This document shows, in pieces, positions 47,401 through 55,007 of a stretch of 56,011 nucleotides of DNA (the first letter of the stretch is position 1; each line of letters starts with the position of its first letter). Below the pieces are notes generated by a model. That model made no database searches and had not been told where the DNA came from. It worked only from the letters and a program-made list of their open reading frames with translations. Origin of the DNA: JBBRYB01 sp038238115 (lineage in GTDB: Bacteria; Actinomycetota; Actinomycetes; Propionibacteriales; Nocardioidaceae); NCBI GenBank assembly GCA_038238115.1, contig JBBRYB010000023.1, forward strand, positions 1 to 56,011, read 5' to 3'. The translations under genes and the position numbers were made by a program.

Positions 47401-48888
47401 CTCATACGCGACAGTCAGGACGAGCGGCTCATCGAGGCCCTGGACGGGACCAACGGCGAGGGGCTCTTCATCAAGAACCTGGAGAACGTTCAGGGTGACG
47501 AACGCGATGTCATCCTGTTCTCGACGGCATTCAGCGTCAACGAGAAGGGCTATCTCCCCCTCAACTTCGGCCCGCTGAACACCGGCGGCGGCGAGCGGCG
47601 GCTCAACGTAGCGATCACCCGCGCCCGTCGCCAGGTAATCATCTTCAGCTCGTTCGACCCGACGCAGCTACGCGCCGACGAGACCCAGTCAGTCGGGATC
47701 AAGCATCTCCGCGCCTACCTCGACATGGCCGCGCTGGGTGCCCAGGCGATGGGTCCCTCGCCACATCAGCGGACGCGGGTTCCAGACCGGCACCGCGACG
47801 AGGTCGCCGACGCCCTACGCGCCCGCGGGCTCGTCGTCAACGCCGACGTCGGCCTCTCCGAGTTCAAGATTGATTTGACGATCGCCCGCCCCGAGGACCC
47901 CGAGCATCCGCTCGTCGCCGTGCTGCTCGACGGGGAAGGATGGTTTCATCGTCGTACGGTGGGTGACCGTGACGGGCTGCCCGTCCAGGTCCTGTCAGCG
48001 ATGCTGCGCTGGCCGGCCGTGGAGCGGGTGTGGATGCCGGAGTGGCTGGCTCAGCGCGAGGTCGTCCTGAAGCGACTCGAAAACGTCACGAGGTCTGCCC
48101 GAGCGTCGGGACCGGCCCCGGTGACTTCCCCAACCTCTGCAGCGGTCTTACCCAGAGAAGCGGAGACCAACGCCAGCTCAGGTCTGGCGCCGGCTCGAGT
48201 CATCGTATCCAGGGAGAGGCCAGCTGGCACTGTCTCCGCTCCGGCCGTCACACCACTAAGCACGCCAGCCTTCACAGCAGGATTCCCGGCGTTAGCAGCA
48301 ACGCCGCGCGTAGGGAGGTCCCTGACGGGCGAGACTCCCTTCGTGCCATGGCAGGTTCGCCGGCTCGGGAGCCGAGACGTGCTCGACGATCTTCCTGCCC
48401 CGTACGCTGCAGCCCAGGTGCAACAAGCACTGGAGCTCGTCGTCAAGGCTGAGGGGCCCATCCATGTCGACCGTCTCGCTCGACAGGTCGCCGGTGGATT
48501 CGAGCTCACACGGGTCAGTCCCGCGAGGGGGCAGTCGATCCTTACCCACCTTCCCCGACACCTTCGGCGAGACAAGTCGGAGCCGTTCGCCTGGCCCGAT
48601 GAGATCGACCCATACAAGTGGACGGGCTTCCGCCGAGCCGCTGAGTCGGACCCACGACCCCTCGAGCAGGTGAGCCTGCTCGAGATCGGAAATGCCATGG
48701 TTTCTCTCGTCCATGACTCAGCCGGAATGAACCGTGACGAACTGCTTCGGGAGGCCCTCGCGGTGTTCGGCGGAAAGCGACTGACCCCCGGAATCAGCGC
48801 CCGGCTTCAGTCTGCTCTCTCGAGTGCCATGGCGCGCGGATTCGTGACGCTGAGTCCAAACGGGATGGTCAGGCCGGCTATCAGCTGA
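44497..48888 (+). CDS. DUF4011-helicase (hhe-like), helicase-Vsr-DUF3320 part
   Basis: The remaining 1463 residues. Domains in order: end of DUF4011 (ASTPNYCLLEKLKQTF), superfamily 1 helicase with Walker A LEGPPGTGKSQTITNLL and Walker B VVFDEASQIRVADAIG, C-terminal helicase motifs (NVQGDERDVILFS, RRLNVAITRARRQVIIFS), a Vsr-like restriction nuclease (SEFKIDLTIA ... LLDGEGWFHRRTVGDRD), and a C-terminal DUF3320 (QQALELVVKAEGPIHVDRLARQVA). GTG 44497 is merely the first start-like codon after the shift; the coding sequence really continues from 42938. Together the protein would be about 1983 residues. From memory, this architecture (DUF4011-helicase-Vsr, 'hhe') was shown to be antiviral. Confidence 0.9.
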   Translation: MPVKLVSVSRSHLYRVELDESGASTPNYCLLEKLKQTFQLEISGLAQPVEDESGIDLDAALNATRMAIRSKGFSFRVEPTADVAILQFAKFRLWKDLDENWERLMSNSLVSHLVTSPTEPFEDPVPSPDGVNLDELDSSCPIPADASQLEAVAQACGGRTFVLEGPPGTGKSQTITNLLTRAVADGKRVLFVAEKRAALDVVSARLDSVGMGTFSLDLHDKGSKPTVVRAQIKAALDHAVGVDEQGLAAQQETLRTARRNLLRYAQMLHEPNGAGLSYYSARTSLLALGDGVASLPIPHRLLQPGAGEALAQVRRALVHLPDVAYPARPAADHPWGFVGCISTQERALEILRDAARALDAALSRVVPTGELGATLRTARSSEDLTVVAAVLNASPVTLTVLDETRTPSWRRASSALAADVASFATSSHPGLDVATAAVLDLPLADIHARAQAAAASGFFGRGKRLKAVLAQLQPALRPGVEIKPKSVPETTMLLMGVKQAAMALVDRAAGIAGIQLPAGWNPLTPTAHELVDRQITWLTWAGETVDGIRHPGAFVSSLRHFIQSAATVEPAQAGAVQALADAAGQLTRAAGGDVATFDHWLGKQGLLDRWVSTDAGRDLSDESVIGVRRWVPFIEALEPLRAANMDEAREALRTGSIHADDAVRAFDRGLAVASIAERRESTGLDAFDPQSHDRTVRRFTESAAAVRAQMATAVPHEVLNRRPFQPSSGRGQVGALQRELAKQRRGLGVRRLLETYGELITQLMPCVLVSPDSVSRFFPVGSQVFDLVVFDEASQIRVADAIGAMGRSRSVVVVGDSKQMPPTSFAEPRIGSDDDAGQESLVVEDEESILTESVLARVPRRWLTWHYRSQDESLISFSNRYYYEDKLSSFPAPHDASSDSSIDGYGVSLVRVAGTFLRAEKGKLLRTNPVEADAIVAEIRRRFAASSGSAPSIGVVTFNQQQRAHIEGLIRDSQDERLIEALDGTNGEGLFIKNLENVQGDERDVILFSTAFSVNEKGYLPLNFGPLNTGGGERRLNVAITRARRQVIIFSSFDPTQLRADETQSVGIKHLRAYLDMAALGAQAMGPSPHQRTRVPDRHRDEVADALRARGLVVNADVGLSEFKIDLTIARPEDPEHPLVAVLLDGEGWFHRRTVGDRDGLPVQVLSAMLRWPAVERVWMPEWLAQREVVLKRLENVTRSARASGPAPVTSPTSAAVLPREAETNASSGLAPARVIVSRERPAGTVSAPAVTPLSTPAFTAGFPALAATPRVGRSLTGETPFVPWQVRRLGSRDVLDDLPAPYAAAQVQQALELVVKAEGPIHVDRLARQVAGGFELTRVSPARGQSILTHLPRHLRRDKSEPFAWPDEIDPYKWTGFRRAAESDPRPLEQVSLLEIGNAMVSLVHDSAGMNRDELLREALAVFGGKRLTPGISARLQSALSSAMARGFVTLSPNGMVRPAIS

Positions 48889-48914
48889 GCCGATCGAGCG
48901 ACCAGCAGTAGTCA

Positions 48915-48937
48915 CCGAGGCAATAGTTCAGCCTCGG
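48915..48937. terminator. Hairpin after the DUF4011 gene
   Basis: CCGAGGC (48915-48921), a nine-base loop, then GCCTCGG (48931-48937), 27 bases after the stop. There is no T-run, which is common for actinobacterial terminators. Confidence 0.5.
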
Positions 48938-49350
48938 CCGGCAGGGCGCGGAGGCAGCCCGATCATTGCACCAGCGCACCCGGCGGCAGATCACAACGAA
49001 TACCGAACGAGAGAGGAATGCCGGACAGGCTTGCCTGCTCAACGGTCGTGGGGCGGGTGGAGGTGGCGAGATGGGCGGGACGGTGTCTACTCTGGCGCCG
49101 GCCCCGCCAGAGCAGGAGGTCTGCCCCCGACTGGGAACGAATACGCCGCGGCCTCTCTCACAGCCGCGGGCCGGCGGTCCCCGTCAGCTGGAGCCGATTG
49201 CCGACGAGCCTGGCGCAACGACTTACGCACCCACCCAGAACGGACACCTCCTCGTCGTCGGCGGCGCGCTGGACTTCGTGGAACTCGTCGTGCGACATCA
49301 CGACCTGCAGCCGTTTACTCATCCGATGAGTCCAGGGGAGGATGGCGGGC
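48938..49350. other. Intergenic region without a supported gene
   Basis: About 410 bases between the two convergent genes. The open frames here are proline- and arginine-rich with no start signal or conserved pattern, and I see no repeat or RNA gene. Confidence 0.5.
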
Positions 49351-51867
49351 TCAGCTGAGGCCTAGCTCACGGCGGAGGCCGTCGATGTCCATCTGCGGTC
49401 CCTCTGGATGGCGCCGCTGAGTCCAGTCGAAGTCGTCAAGCAGTGCTTCGAGCTCCCCGCGCAGCTGCGAGTCGGCGGCGGCCTCTCGCGGCGTACGACC
49501 CGACAACGCCGGCAGCCCGATGTCCGGCCAGGTCTCCTCGTGGTGCCGCATTGCGAGGCCGAGCGCCTCCTGTTCCTGCTCGGTCGTCAGACCTGAACTC
49601 CTGCCACGCACGTCTTCCCCCTCGTCCTCATCGTCCTCATCGTCCTCATCGTCGGCCCGCTGCGCCCGCTCCGCCAGCAGGTCCGCGATCGGCACGGACG
49701 ACTCCGAGACCAGCCGCGCCTCGGGGTCAGCCTCGAACAGCCGCTGCTGCAGCCGGCGTAGCCGCTCGAGGGAGTTCGTCTGCACGACGAGCCGGTCGCC
49801 CTTTCGGCGGATGCTGCCCCGGACCACCATGCCGCTCCCCTCCACCTCGGCAAGCTCCGTCAGCATCGAGTCATCGGTCTCCTCCAGGCCGGCAGCCAGC
49901 CTTTCCCAGACCCCATCGGCGTCAGCGACGTCGTACCGCGCCTCGCACATCACCACCTCCTCGCCCTCCGAGGTGCGCAGCTCGGGCAGCCGTGAGCTGA
50001 GCGCGAAGAACTCGGCGATCTCCTCACCCTCCGGCTGTGTGCGCAGCAGGTTCAGCAGGCCGATCCGCATCATCCGCGGGATCAGCCGTGGAGCATCCCG
50101 CATTCGCAGCGCCCCACTGCCGTCCGGCAGCGGCCGTCCATAGATCAGGTCGAGCGGCTCGAGTGTGGTCGACATCGTGCCGTCGCGGACGTCGACCTCC
50201 TCCCCGGTCAGCAGGTCGCGGCACGACACGCTTACCCGCGGCTCGACCGACAGCACCTCCAGGAGTTGCCGCTCGCTGGACAACCAGGACCGCACGAGGG
50301 CGAGCTCGTCGTCGGGAAGCAGCCCGCCGCACTCCGCCACGAACCTCTCCAACAGTCCGCCTTCGAAGAGGGCAAGGTCGGCGACGAGCGGGTCGCCCAG
50401 GTTTCGGCCGGCTGCGGATGCCTCCTCGTCGCCACCAAGGATCTCGGCATAGTCCAGCAGGACGGCGAGCTGCCGCACCCGCGACGCGTACGTCACGACC
50501 TTCGCCCACAACCAGCTGGCCCGCTTAGGCAGCGGATGGCGGAGCTCGCGCCCGTGGCACATCTTGTACTTGCGACCAGATCCGCACGGGCACGGCCGGT
50601 TGCGCGACACCTCGCCGGCCGGCGGCCGGACGAACTCCCTCAGGACCGCGAACCTGGCGGCATCGAATTCGACACCGGCCCGCTGGTAGAGGTGCCACGC
50701 CTCCAGCGCGTCGCCGCGCAACGACCGCAGCTCCGCGAGGTCGGACAGCGCCAGGCCCAGCTGCGGGTCTGCTTTCACGGCCTTTTCGAGCCAGCTCTCC
50801 GCGCTCACCACGTCGCCTCGTCCCTCGGCGGCCCGCGCGCGGAGGAACAGCGGAACACCGCGGGCGGCGCCGGACACCGCCTCGACCATCGCGGCCGCCA
50901 CCGGCTCCCGCTCCGGGTCGTCGGCCATGCGCGCGCCGGCGGTCTCCAGGGCGGCGTCCTGCACCAGGCGGCGCGCCACGGCAGCGAGGGCGTCGCGGTC
51001 CGGCAGTGATTCGACGACGCGATGCGTCGCGAGCATGCTGGCCCAGGCCCGTACCGCCGAGCGGTTCGCGTCGTCCAGCCCGGCCGGCTCCCCGTGCCAG
51101 GGGGCGCCGGGTACGCCGACGTACCCCCGCCAGACCTCCAAACCAAGCGCCTCCATCAGCGGCGCGAGTGGCGGAAGCGGCACCCGGAACGCATCCGGCG
51201 ACGCACGCCGGACGGCCGCAACCACCTGGGCCAGGTTGGCGCCGGGGATCGGGTCACCTTCGTCGAGGTAGTCGTCGAGTGCCTCCCGCGCCGCCGCGGA
51301 CGCCAGCTCCACAAGGAGCGGCAGGACCTCCTGGGTATCTGGATCTGCGGAGCTCGTCTCGCCGAACGGATCGGCGGGCTCGAGATGGAGCCGCCCATCG
51401 CGCAGCCGAAGCCCGACGACGTCACCTGGCGCGAGGTCGCCCAGCCATCCCGGCGGCCCGTGCAGACCGCTCACCGAGCCGGGCGGCACCTCGTGGCCGG
51501 GACCGCCAATCCAGCGGGTGCGCACCTCACCGCCCCCCGCGAACGGCAGACCCTCGTCGGCCAGCTGCGTCCACAGCTCGATGTCGCTGCTGTCGAGCAC
51601 CTCGAGCTCCAGCTCATCCTCGGTGACCTGGTGGGTGAGCACCAGGTCGTCGGCGAGCCGGGGCAGGTACGCCCAGACGCCGTCGCCGAACTCCTCCAGA
51701 TCGCCTCGCGTCTGGAGCTCCAGACGCAGCTGCTCGACATCGGTGAAGATCGACCGCTTCGCCAGCTCGAGGCGCAGCTCGTCGAGGGTGCACGACCCTG
51801 CCGAGAGAACCTCCAGCATCACCTCGACGTCTGGGCCGTCTGGGTCGGCTGGCGCTCTCGTGGACAC
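49351..51867 (-). CDS. SEC-C motif protein with TPR-like region
   Basis: An 838-residue protein. The SEC-C zinc motif CPCGSGRKYKMCHG lies at about residues 422-435. Before it is a helical TPR-like stretch (ARAAEGRGDVVSAESWLEKAVKADPQLGLALSDLAELRSLRGDALEAWHLYQRAG). An acidic run (DDEDDEDDEDEGED) follows near residue 750. I chose GTG 51867, with AAGGAGGG six bases upstream, over the frame's earlier start at 51942. SEC-C motifs bind zinc and occur as tags in many unrelated bacterial proteins, so the function stays open. Large SEC-C proteins of this type are common in actinobacteria. It is intact. Confidence 0.8.
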   Translation of the reverse strand: MSTRAPADPDGPDVEVMLEVLSAGSCTLDELRLELAKRSIFTDVEQLRLELQTRGDLEEFGDGVWAYLPRLADDLVLTHQVTEDELELEVLDSSDIELWTQLADEGLPFAGGGEVRTRWIGGPGHEVPPGSVSGLHGPPGWLGDLAPGDVVGLRLRDGRLHLEPADPFGETSSADPDTQEVLPLLVELASAAAREALDDYLDEGDPIPGANLAQVVAAVRRASPDAFRVPLPPLAPLMEALGLEVWRGYVGVPGAPWHGEPAGLDDANRSAVRAWASMLATHRVVESLPDRDALAAVARRLVQDAALETAGARMADDPEREPVAAAMVEAVSGAARGVPLFLRARAAEGRGDVVSAESWLEKAVKADPQLGLALSDLAELRSLRGDALEAWHLYQRAGVEFDAARFAVLREFVRPPAGEVSRNRPCPCGSGRKYKMCHGRELRHPLPKRASWLWAKVVTYASRVRQLAVLLDYAEILGGDEEASAAGRNLGDPLVADLALFEGGLLERFVAECGGLLPDDELALVRSWLSSERQLLEVLSVEPRVSVSCRDLLTGEEVDVRDGTMSTTLEPLDLIYGRPLPDGSGALRMRDAPRLIPRMMRIGLLNLLRTQPEGEEIAEFFALSSRLPELRTSEGEEVVMCEARYDVADADGVWERLAAGLEETDDSMLTELAEVEGSGMVVRGSIRRKGDRLVVQTNSLERLRRLQQRLFEADPEARLVSESSVPIADLLAERAQRADDEDDEDDEDEGEDVRGRSSGLTTEQEQEALGLAMRHHEETWPDIGLPALSGRTPREAAADSQLRGELEALLDDFDWTQRRHPEGPQMDIDGLRRELGLS

Positions 51868-51963
51868 GCGGCGGCCCTCCTTGCCTGGGCTTGACTTCCC
51901 GTCGTACGACGTGTTCGGGGCAAGAGCAGATTCAATCACCACCCGGCCTCCCTCGTCTCGGGG

Positions 51964-52348
51964 TCAGCTCGGGTGGGCCACAGCGAGACCTGTCGCTTCG
52001 CCCGCCGCGAGCAGCCGTTCGTCGTACGCCACCAACGCGCTCAGCTCCTGGCCGAGCTTCTGGGCGCACACGAGATGGAGCGCGTCGAGACTGCTGCAAC
52101 GACGCAGGCTCGACGATGCCCGCCTCGTCAAGGATGCGGGCGTGATGGTCACCTCGAAGCAGGACGCGAGCAGGTCGTCGCAGGCCGGCAGCTGGTGTGG
52201 GCTGGTCCGCGGGGCGACTCGCCGGCGCTCGGTGCGGCTGAGCGCGCTCACGGCCACCGGATCGGCCCGAGGTACGTCTCGAGCGCAGCCGACTCGGGCT
52301 CGGCAAAACTTCCAGCTTCACGAGGGCAGACGTGTCGAGGTAGTACAA
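51964..52348 (-). pseudogene. Decayed PIN-domain (VapC-like) toxin
   Basis: Pieces of one PIN domain appear in alternating frames: start YYLDTSALVKLEV (from 52348, TTG), then EPESAALETYLGP, then MAVSALSRTE...CFEVTITPA, then RILDEAGIVEPASL, and finally SLDALHLVCAQKLGQELSALVAYDERLLAAGEA to the stop at 51964. At least four frame changes within 385 bases are needed, three fitting single deletions and one an insertion. No antitoxin partner is seen on this strand. It abuts the promoter of the intact VapBC pair that diverges from it. Confidence 0.75.
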
Positions 52349-52363
52349 AGGAGCGCTATGCTT

Positions 52364-52400
52364 ACTGGTCTTACACCAGTGAAGAATTTAGGTGTAACCT
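52364..52400 (+). promoter_or_regulatory. Promoter and nested inverted repeats of a vapBC operon
   Basis: ACTGGT-CTTAC-ACCAGT (52364-52380) overlaps a second inverted pair, TTACACC (52371-52377) and GGTGTAA (52391-52397). The -10 box TAACCT (52395-52400) ends six bases before ATG 52407, again implying a leaderless transcript. The repeats are good candidates for VapBC operator sites. Confidence 0.55.
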
Positions 52401-52406
52401 TCCTGC

Positions 52407-52679
52407 ATGGCATTGAACATCAAGAACCGCGAGGTGGAGCGACTCGTCGACGAGGTGGCTCGCCTGACGGGCGAGACGAAGACCGAGGCGGTCCGACGCG
52501 CCCTCCTCGAGCGGCAGCAACGACTCTCCTATCGAGTCACCCTCACCGACCGCGAGACCCGGGTACGGCGGTTCCTCGAGCGCGACGTCTGGCCCGCCAC
52601 CCCAGCTGACCAGCGTGGACGCCGACTCACCGAAGCTGAGGAGGACGCGATCCTTGGCTACGGCGCAGGTGGCGTGTGA
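52407..52679 (+). CDS. vapB: VapB-family antitoxin
   Basis: A 90-residue antitoxin of the same family as the one at 1580: MALNIKNREVERLVDEVARLTGETKTEAVRRALLERQQRL, the typical Rv0623-like strand-helix-helix start, with a C-terminal tail that should wrap the toxin. The two copies in this window share the opening LNIKN-EV pattern but are only distantly alike elsewhere, so they are unlikely to be a recent duplication. The stop overlaps the toxin start (GTGTGA). No Shine-Dalgarno site is seen. Confidence 0.9.
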   Translation: MALNIKNREVERLVDEVARLTGETKTEAVRRALLERQQRLSYRVTLTDRETRVRRFLERDVWPATPADQRGRRLTEAEEDAILGYGAGGV

Positions 52680-53062
52680 TCGTCGATACCTCGGCTCTCG
52701 TTGCCATCGTGGTTCAGGAGCCCGGGTACGACGAGCTGATTGGCAAGCTCGCCCATGCGACGCGCGCTGGTATCGGAACACCCACCCTGGCCGAGCTGGG
52801 TCTCGTATTGGCTGCCCGCCTGAGCACCGATCCGCAGTTCCTGATTCGCCAGCTCCTCGACCAGTTCGCAATTGCCGAGATTCCTTTCGGTCCTGACCAT
52901 TGGCGTGAGGCGGTGGAGGCATTCCTGCGCTACGGTCGGGGCCGCCACACAGCAGGGCTGAACTTCGGGGACTGCCTGACCTATGCGGTCGCTCGCCTCG
53001 CGAACGAGCCGGTCCTCTGCGTCGGCGACGACTTCGCAGCCACCGACCTCGACTCGGCCTGA
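52676..53062 (+). CDS. vapC: VapC-family PIN-domain toxin
   Basis: A 128-residue PIN RNase: D4 in VIVDTSALVAIV, Glu in TPTLAELGLVLAARL, D in GLNFGDCLTYAVA, and D in CVGDDFAATDLD. All conserved acidic positions are present. GTG start overlapping the antitoxin by four bases. The closing GDDFAATDL resembles the toxin at 1828 (GDDFSQTDL), placing both in the same VapC subfamily. Confidence 0.9.
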   Translation: MIVDTSALVAIVVQEPGYDELIGKLAHATRAGIGTPTLAELGLVLAARLSTDPQFLIRQLLDQFAIAEIPFGPDHWREAVEAFLRYGRGRHTAGLNFGDCLTYAVARLANEPVLCVGDDFAATDLDSA

Positions 53063-53213
53063 TCCACCGCCGCGAGGACTGGTCCACGGCGGCCGAGACA
53101 AGGCCGTCCGCCCTCCGAACTTGGACCATCTCGGCGAACAATTGCCGCGCACGTCAATGCGCAGCTGGAGCACGATTGCCTCGCAGGCAGCAGCACTCGA
53201 AGGCAGCGATTCG

Positions 53214-53495
53214 ATGATCGGCTACGAGAACGTGGTGAGCGAAACTCAAACGTGTCTCGCTTGCCCTACCCAGTACGAGGGGCGGCTGAGCGACGGCCGC
53301 GGGTTCTACTTCCGCTATCGGCACGGAGTCGCTTCCCTTGGCTTCGATTCGAAGGACGGGTCAGCCGACGCGGTTGGCAATTCCGTGAGTACTGAGCTCG
53401 GGCTGAACTCGGACGACGACGACTGGCTCGATCACGCAGCCTATGTCGATGCCTTCAACCGACTCGCGGAGGCTGCAGACGCTCAGTCTCGATGA
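53214..53495 (+). CDS. Small hypothetical protein
   Basis: A 93-residue protein starting MIGYENVVSETQTCLACPTQYEG. The segment QYEGRLSDGRGFYFRYRHGVASLGF recalls a family of small actinobacterial proteins of unknown function that have an 'YEG-DGR-YFRYRHG' core. The C-terminus is acidic (SDDDDWLDHAAYVDAFNRL). The frame extends upstream to 52983 but overlaps vapC, so ATG 53214 is the sensible start. No partner is obvious. The stretch 53063-53213 has no gene. Confidence 0.6.
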   Translation: MIGYENVVSETQTCLACPTQYEGRLSDGRGFYFRYRHGVASLGFDSKDGSADAVGNSVSTELGLNSDDDDWLDHAAYVDAFNRLAEAADAQSR

Positions 53496-53577
53496 TTCGA
53501 GACCGATGCCGCTCGCCTCGGCTGCACGGCGACGCTGCGGCTGCTCAGCATGCACGGGCTACCTGGCGCAACTGGGA

Positions 53578-53610
53578 TACCATGTGACCACCTAGATGGT
53601 CATGAGGAGG
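53578..53610 (+). promoter_or_regulatory. Promoter, operator and ribosome site of a Phd/VapC pair
   Basis: A -10-like TACCAT (53578-53583), the perfect inverted repeat TGACCA-CCTAGA-TGGTCA (53585-53602), and a strong ribosome site GAGGAGG (53604-53610). Unlike the other pairs, this one has a leader. The palindrome fits a Phd/YefM operator. Confidence 0.55.
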
Positions 53611-53615
53611 CGATG

Positions 53616-53867
53616 ATGGTGCAAGACCGAACCGTTAGTTTGGCCGAGGCCAAGACCACGCTGAGCGAGCTAGTCTCGGCGGCCGAGTCTGGTGAGGTCA
53701 TCGTGATCACCAAGCGCGGAAAGCCTGTCGCTGAGCTGCGCGCGCAACCGCTTCCCCGCGAAAGAGTGGACTTGCAGCTGCTTCAAGACACCACCGCTGG
53801 TATGGCTCCGCAAGCGCCTGGGGCTGCAGACGTCGTACGACGCATGCGGGATGACGCTCGTTACTGA
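53616..53867 (+). CDS. Phd/YefM-type antitoxin
   Basis: An 83-residue antitoxin: VSLAEAKTTLSELVSAAESGEVIVITKRGKPVAELRA is the classic Phd/YefM N-terminal dimerisation and DNA-binding fold, followed by a short C-terminal tail ending VRRMRDDARY. Two ATGs lie in tandem (53613 and 53616); 53616 gives five bases from the GAGGAGG ribosome site. The stop overlaps the toxin ATG by one base (TGATG). It should autoregulate through the palindrome just upstream. Confidence 0.88.
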   Translation: MVQDRTVSLAEAKTTLSELVSAAESGEVIVITKRGKPVAELRAQPLPRERVDLQLLQDTTAGMAPQAPGAADVVRRMRDDARY

Positions 53868-54295
53868 TGGCCTACGTGGATACCAGCGTGTTGGTCGCCG
53901 CGGTGACGAACGAGGCGGCGACGACTGCAGCTCAGACGTGGCTGGCGGCACAGCCGGCGGGAGAGCTCACCATCTCTGACTGGGTGACAACAGAGTTCTC
54001 GTCGGCACTCGCCATCAAGACACGAAGCGGGTACTTGACGATATCCGAACGGAATCGAGCTCTCGAAGCGTTCAATTCCATGTCAGATCGTTCGTTGGCG
54101 GTCGCTCCCGTCCTCAGAGCTGACTTCCTCGTGGCTGCGAGATTTGCCGACCGTCACGACGTCGGTATCCGCGCGGGTGACGCGCTGCACCTGGCGGTCG
54201 CGCTGCGGATCGGCGCGGTCCTTCACACGCTGGATCACAAGCTTGCCGATGGCGCTGGACACGTCGGCGTCGAAGGCCGCCTCGTCACAGGCTGA
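53867..54295 (+). CDS. PIN-domain toxin paired with a Phd-type antitoxin
   Basis: A 142-residue PIN protein: D4 in MAYVDTSVLVAAV, Glu in VTTEFSSALAIK, D in IRAGDALHLAVAL, and D in LHTLDHKLADGA. This is the VapC subgroup with a GDALHLA motif, usually partnered with Phd-like antitoxins. Its 3' end overlaps the convergent toxin gene by 11 bases (54285-54295), so the two toxin genes are tail to tail and their transcripts are complementary at the ends. Confidence 0.9.
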   Translation: MAYVDTSVLVAAVTNEAATTAAQTWLAAQPAGELTISDWVTTEFSSALAIKTRSGYLTISERNRALEAFNSMSDRSLAVAPVLRADFLVAARFADRHDVGIRAGDALHLAVALRIGAVLHTLDHKLADGAGHVGVEGRLVTG

Positions 54296-54695
54296 AGGGG
54301 TTCAGCACTCGAGCTCCGCTTCCCTCCACGTCGGCTATGTTGCGCGTTACGAGGACCAGGTCGCGCGCCACCGCTGTCGCGGCGAGGAGGCCGTCGACGA
54401 CTGGAAACGAGCGTCTCGCGTTGAGACGGCCCCAGACCTCGGCAACCTGAACAGAGACCGGGAGGACACGATCTGCAAACTCAGTGGCGAGCTGGACCAG
54501 CCATTCGTCGAAGCCGGCGGCCTGCCGAGGATCGCGACGCCCGAGCCTCTCCACCCCCTGCCGGATCTCCCCCACCACCAGCACGCTCAGGTACAGGTCA
54601 TCCGCCCGTACCGCGCCGAACCACGCCACGACCCTCGGATCGGGCGATGTCTTGCGCAGCTCCGACACCACGTTGGTGTCGAGCAGGTAGCTCAC
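54285..54695 (-). CDS. FitB-like PIN-domain toxin
   Basis: A 136-residue PIN protein: D6 in MSYLLDTNVVSEL, E in YLSVLVVGEIRQGVERL, D in FPVVDGLLAATAV and the late LVLVTRNIADVEG segment, all typical of FitB-type VapC toxins. The start overlaps the antitoxin stop (54692-54695). It is tail to tail with the preceding toxin gene. All acidic residues are present. Confidence 0.92.
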   Translation of the reverse strand: MSYLLDTNVVSELRKTSPDPRVVAWFGAVRADDLYLSVLVVGEIRQGVERLGRRDPRQAAGFDEWLVQLATEFADRVLPVSVQVAEVWGRLNARRSFPVVDGLLAATAVARDLVLVTRNIADVEGSGARVLNPFSL

Positions 54696-54952
54696 GCCGA
54701 GGGTAGTGCGACTCGCGAGGTTAGCGTCCGATCCCGCTCGATCTCGAGATCGCCCATGCTGGGAGCGGAAGCCAGGAATGCTTTGAAGTCGGGCCGGTCA
54801 CCCCTGGCGCGCTGGTAGTCGGCGATGTCGACGACGACGACGACCTCCTTGCCATGCCTAGTGACGAACTGGGGACCTTTGTCATGGACGGCTCGGACGA
54901 GCTCGCTGAATCGTTGTTTCGCTTCCTGGAGTTGCCACTGGTTCGACGCCAT
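54692..54952 (-). CDS. Phd/YefM-type antitoxin
   Basis: An 86-residue antitoxin starting MASNQWQLQEAKQRFSELVRAVHDKGPQFVTRHGKEVVVVVDIADY, the typical Phd/YefM fold. The C-terminal DRPDFKAFLASAPSMGDLEIERD is the form that pairs with FitB-like PIN toxins. GGGAGG precedes the ATG by about six bases. Upstream, on the plus-strand scale, lie CTGTC-TG-GACAG (54963-54974) and the tandem AGACTAGACTAGAC, both likely operator elements. Confidence 0.9.
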   Translation of the reverse strand: MASNQWQLQEAKQRFSELVRAVHDKGPQFVTRHGKEVVVVVDIADYQRARGDRPDFKAFLASAPSMGDLEIERDRTLTSRVALPSA

Positions 54953-54962
54953 AAAAGCCTCC

Positions 54963-54986
54963 CTGTCTGGACAGACTAGACTAGAC
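54963..54986 (-). promoter_or_regulatory. Operator/promoter elements of the minus-strand Phd/FitB pair
   Basis: An inverted repeat CTGTC-TG-GACAG (54963-54974) next to AGACTAGACTAGAC (54973-54986). Read on the minus strand, this contains two overlapping TAGTCT boxes that could act as the -10 hexamer. Confidence 0.4.
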
Positions 54987-55007
54987 GATCGGTTCGCTCG
55001 GGGACAA

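Noticed and set aside
48966..49358. 130-residue plus-strand frame in the gap after the DUF4011 gene
   Set aside because: Proline- and glycine-rich, no ribosome site, no familiar pattern, and overlaps the SEC-C gene end.
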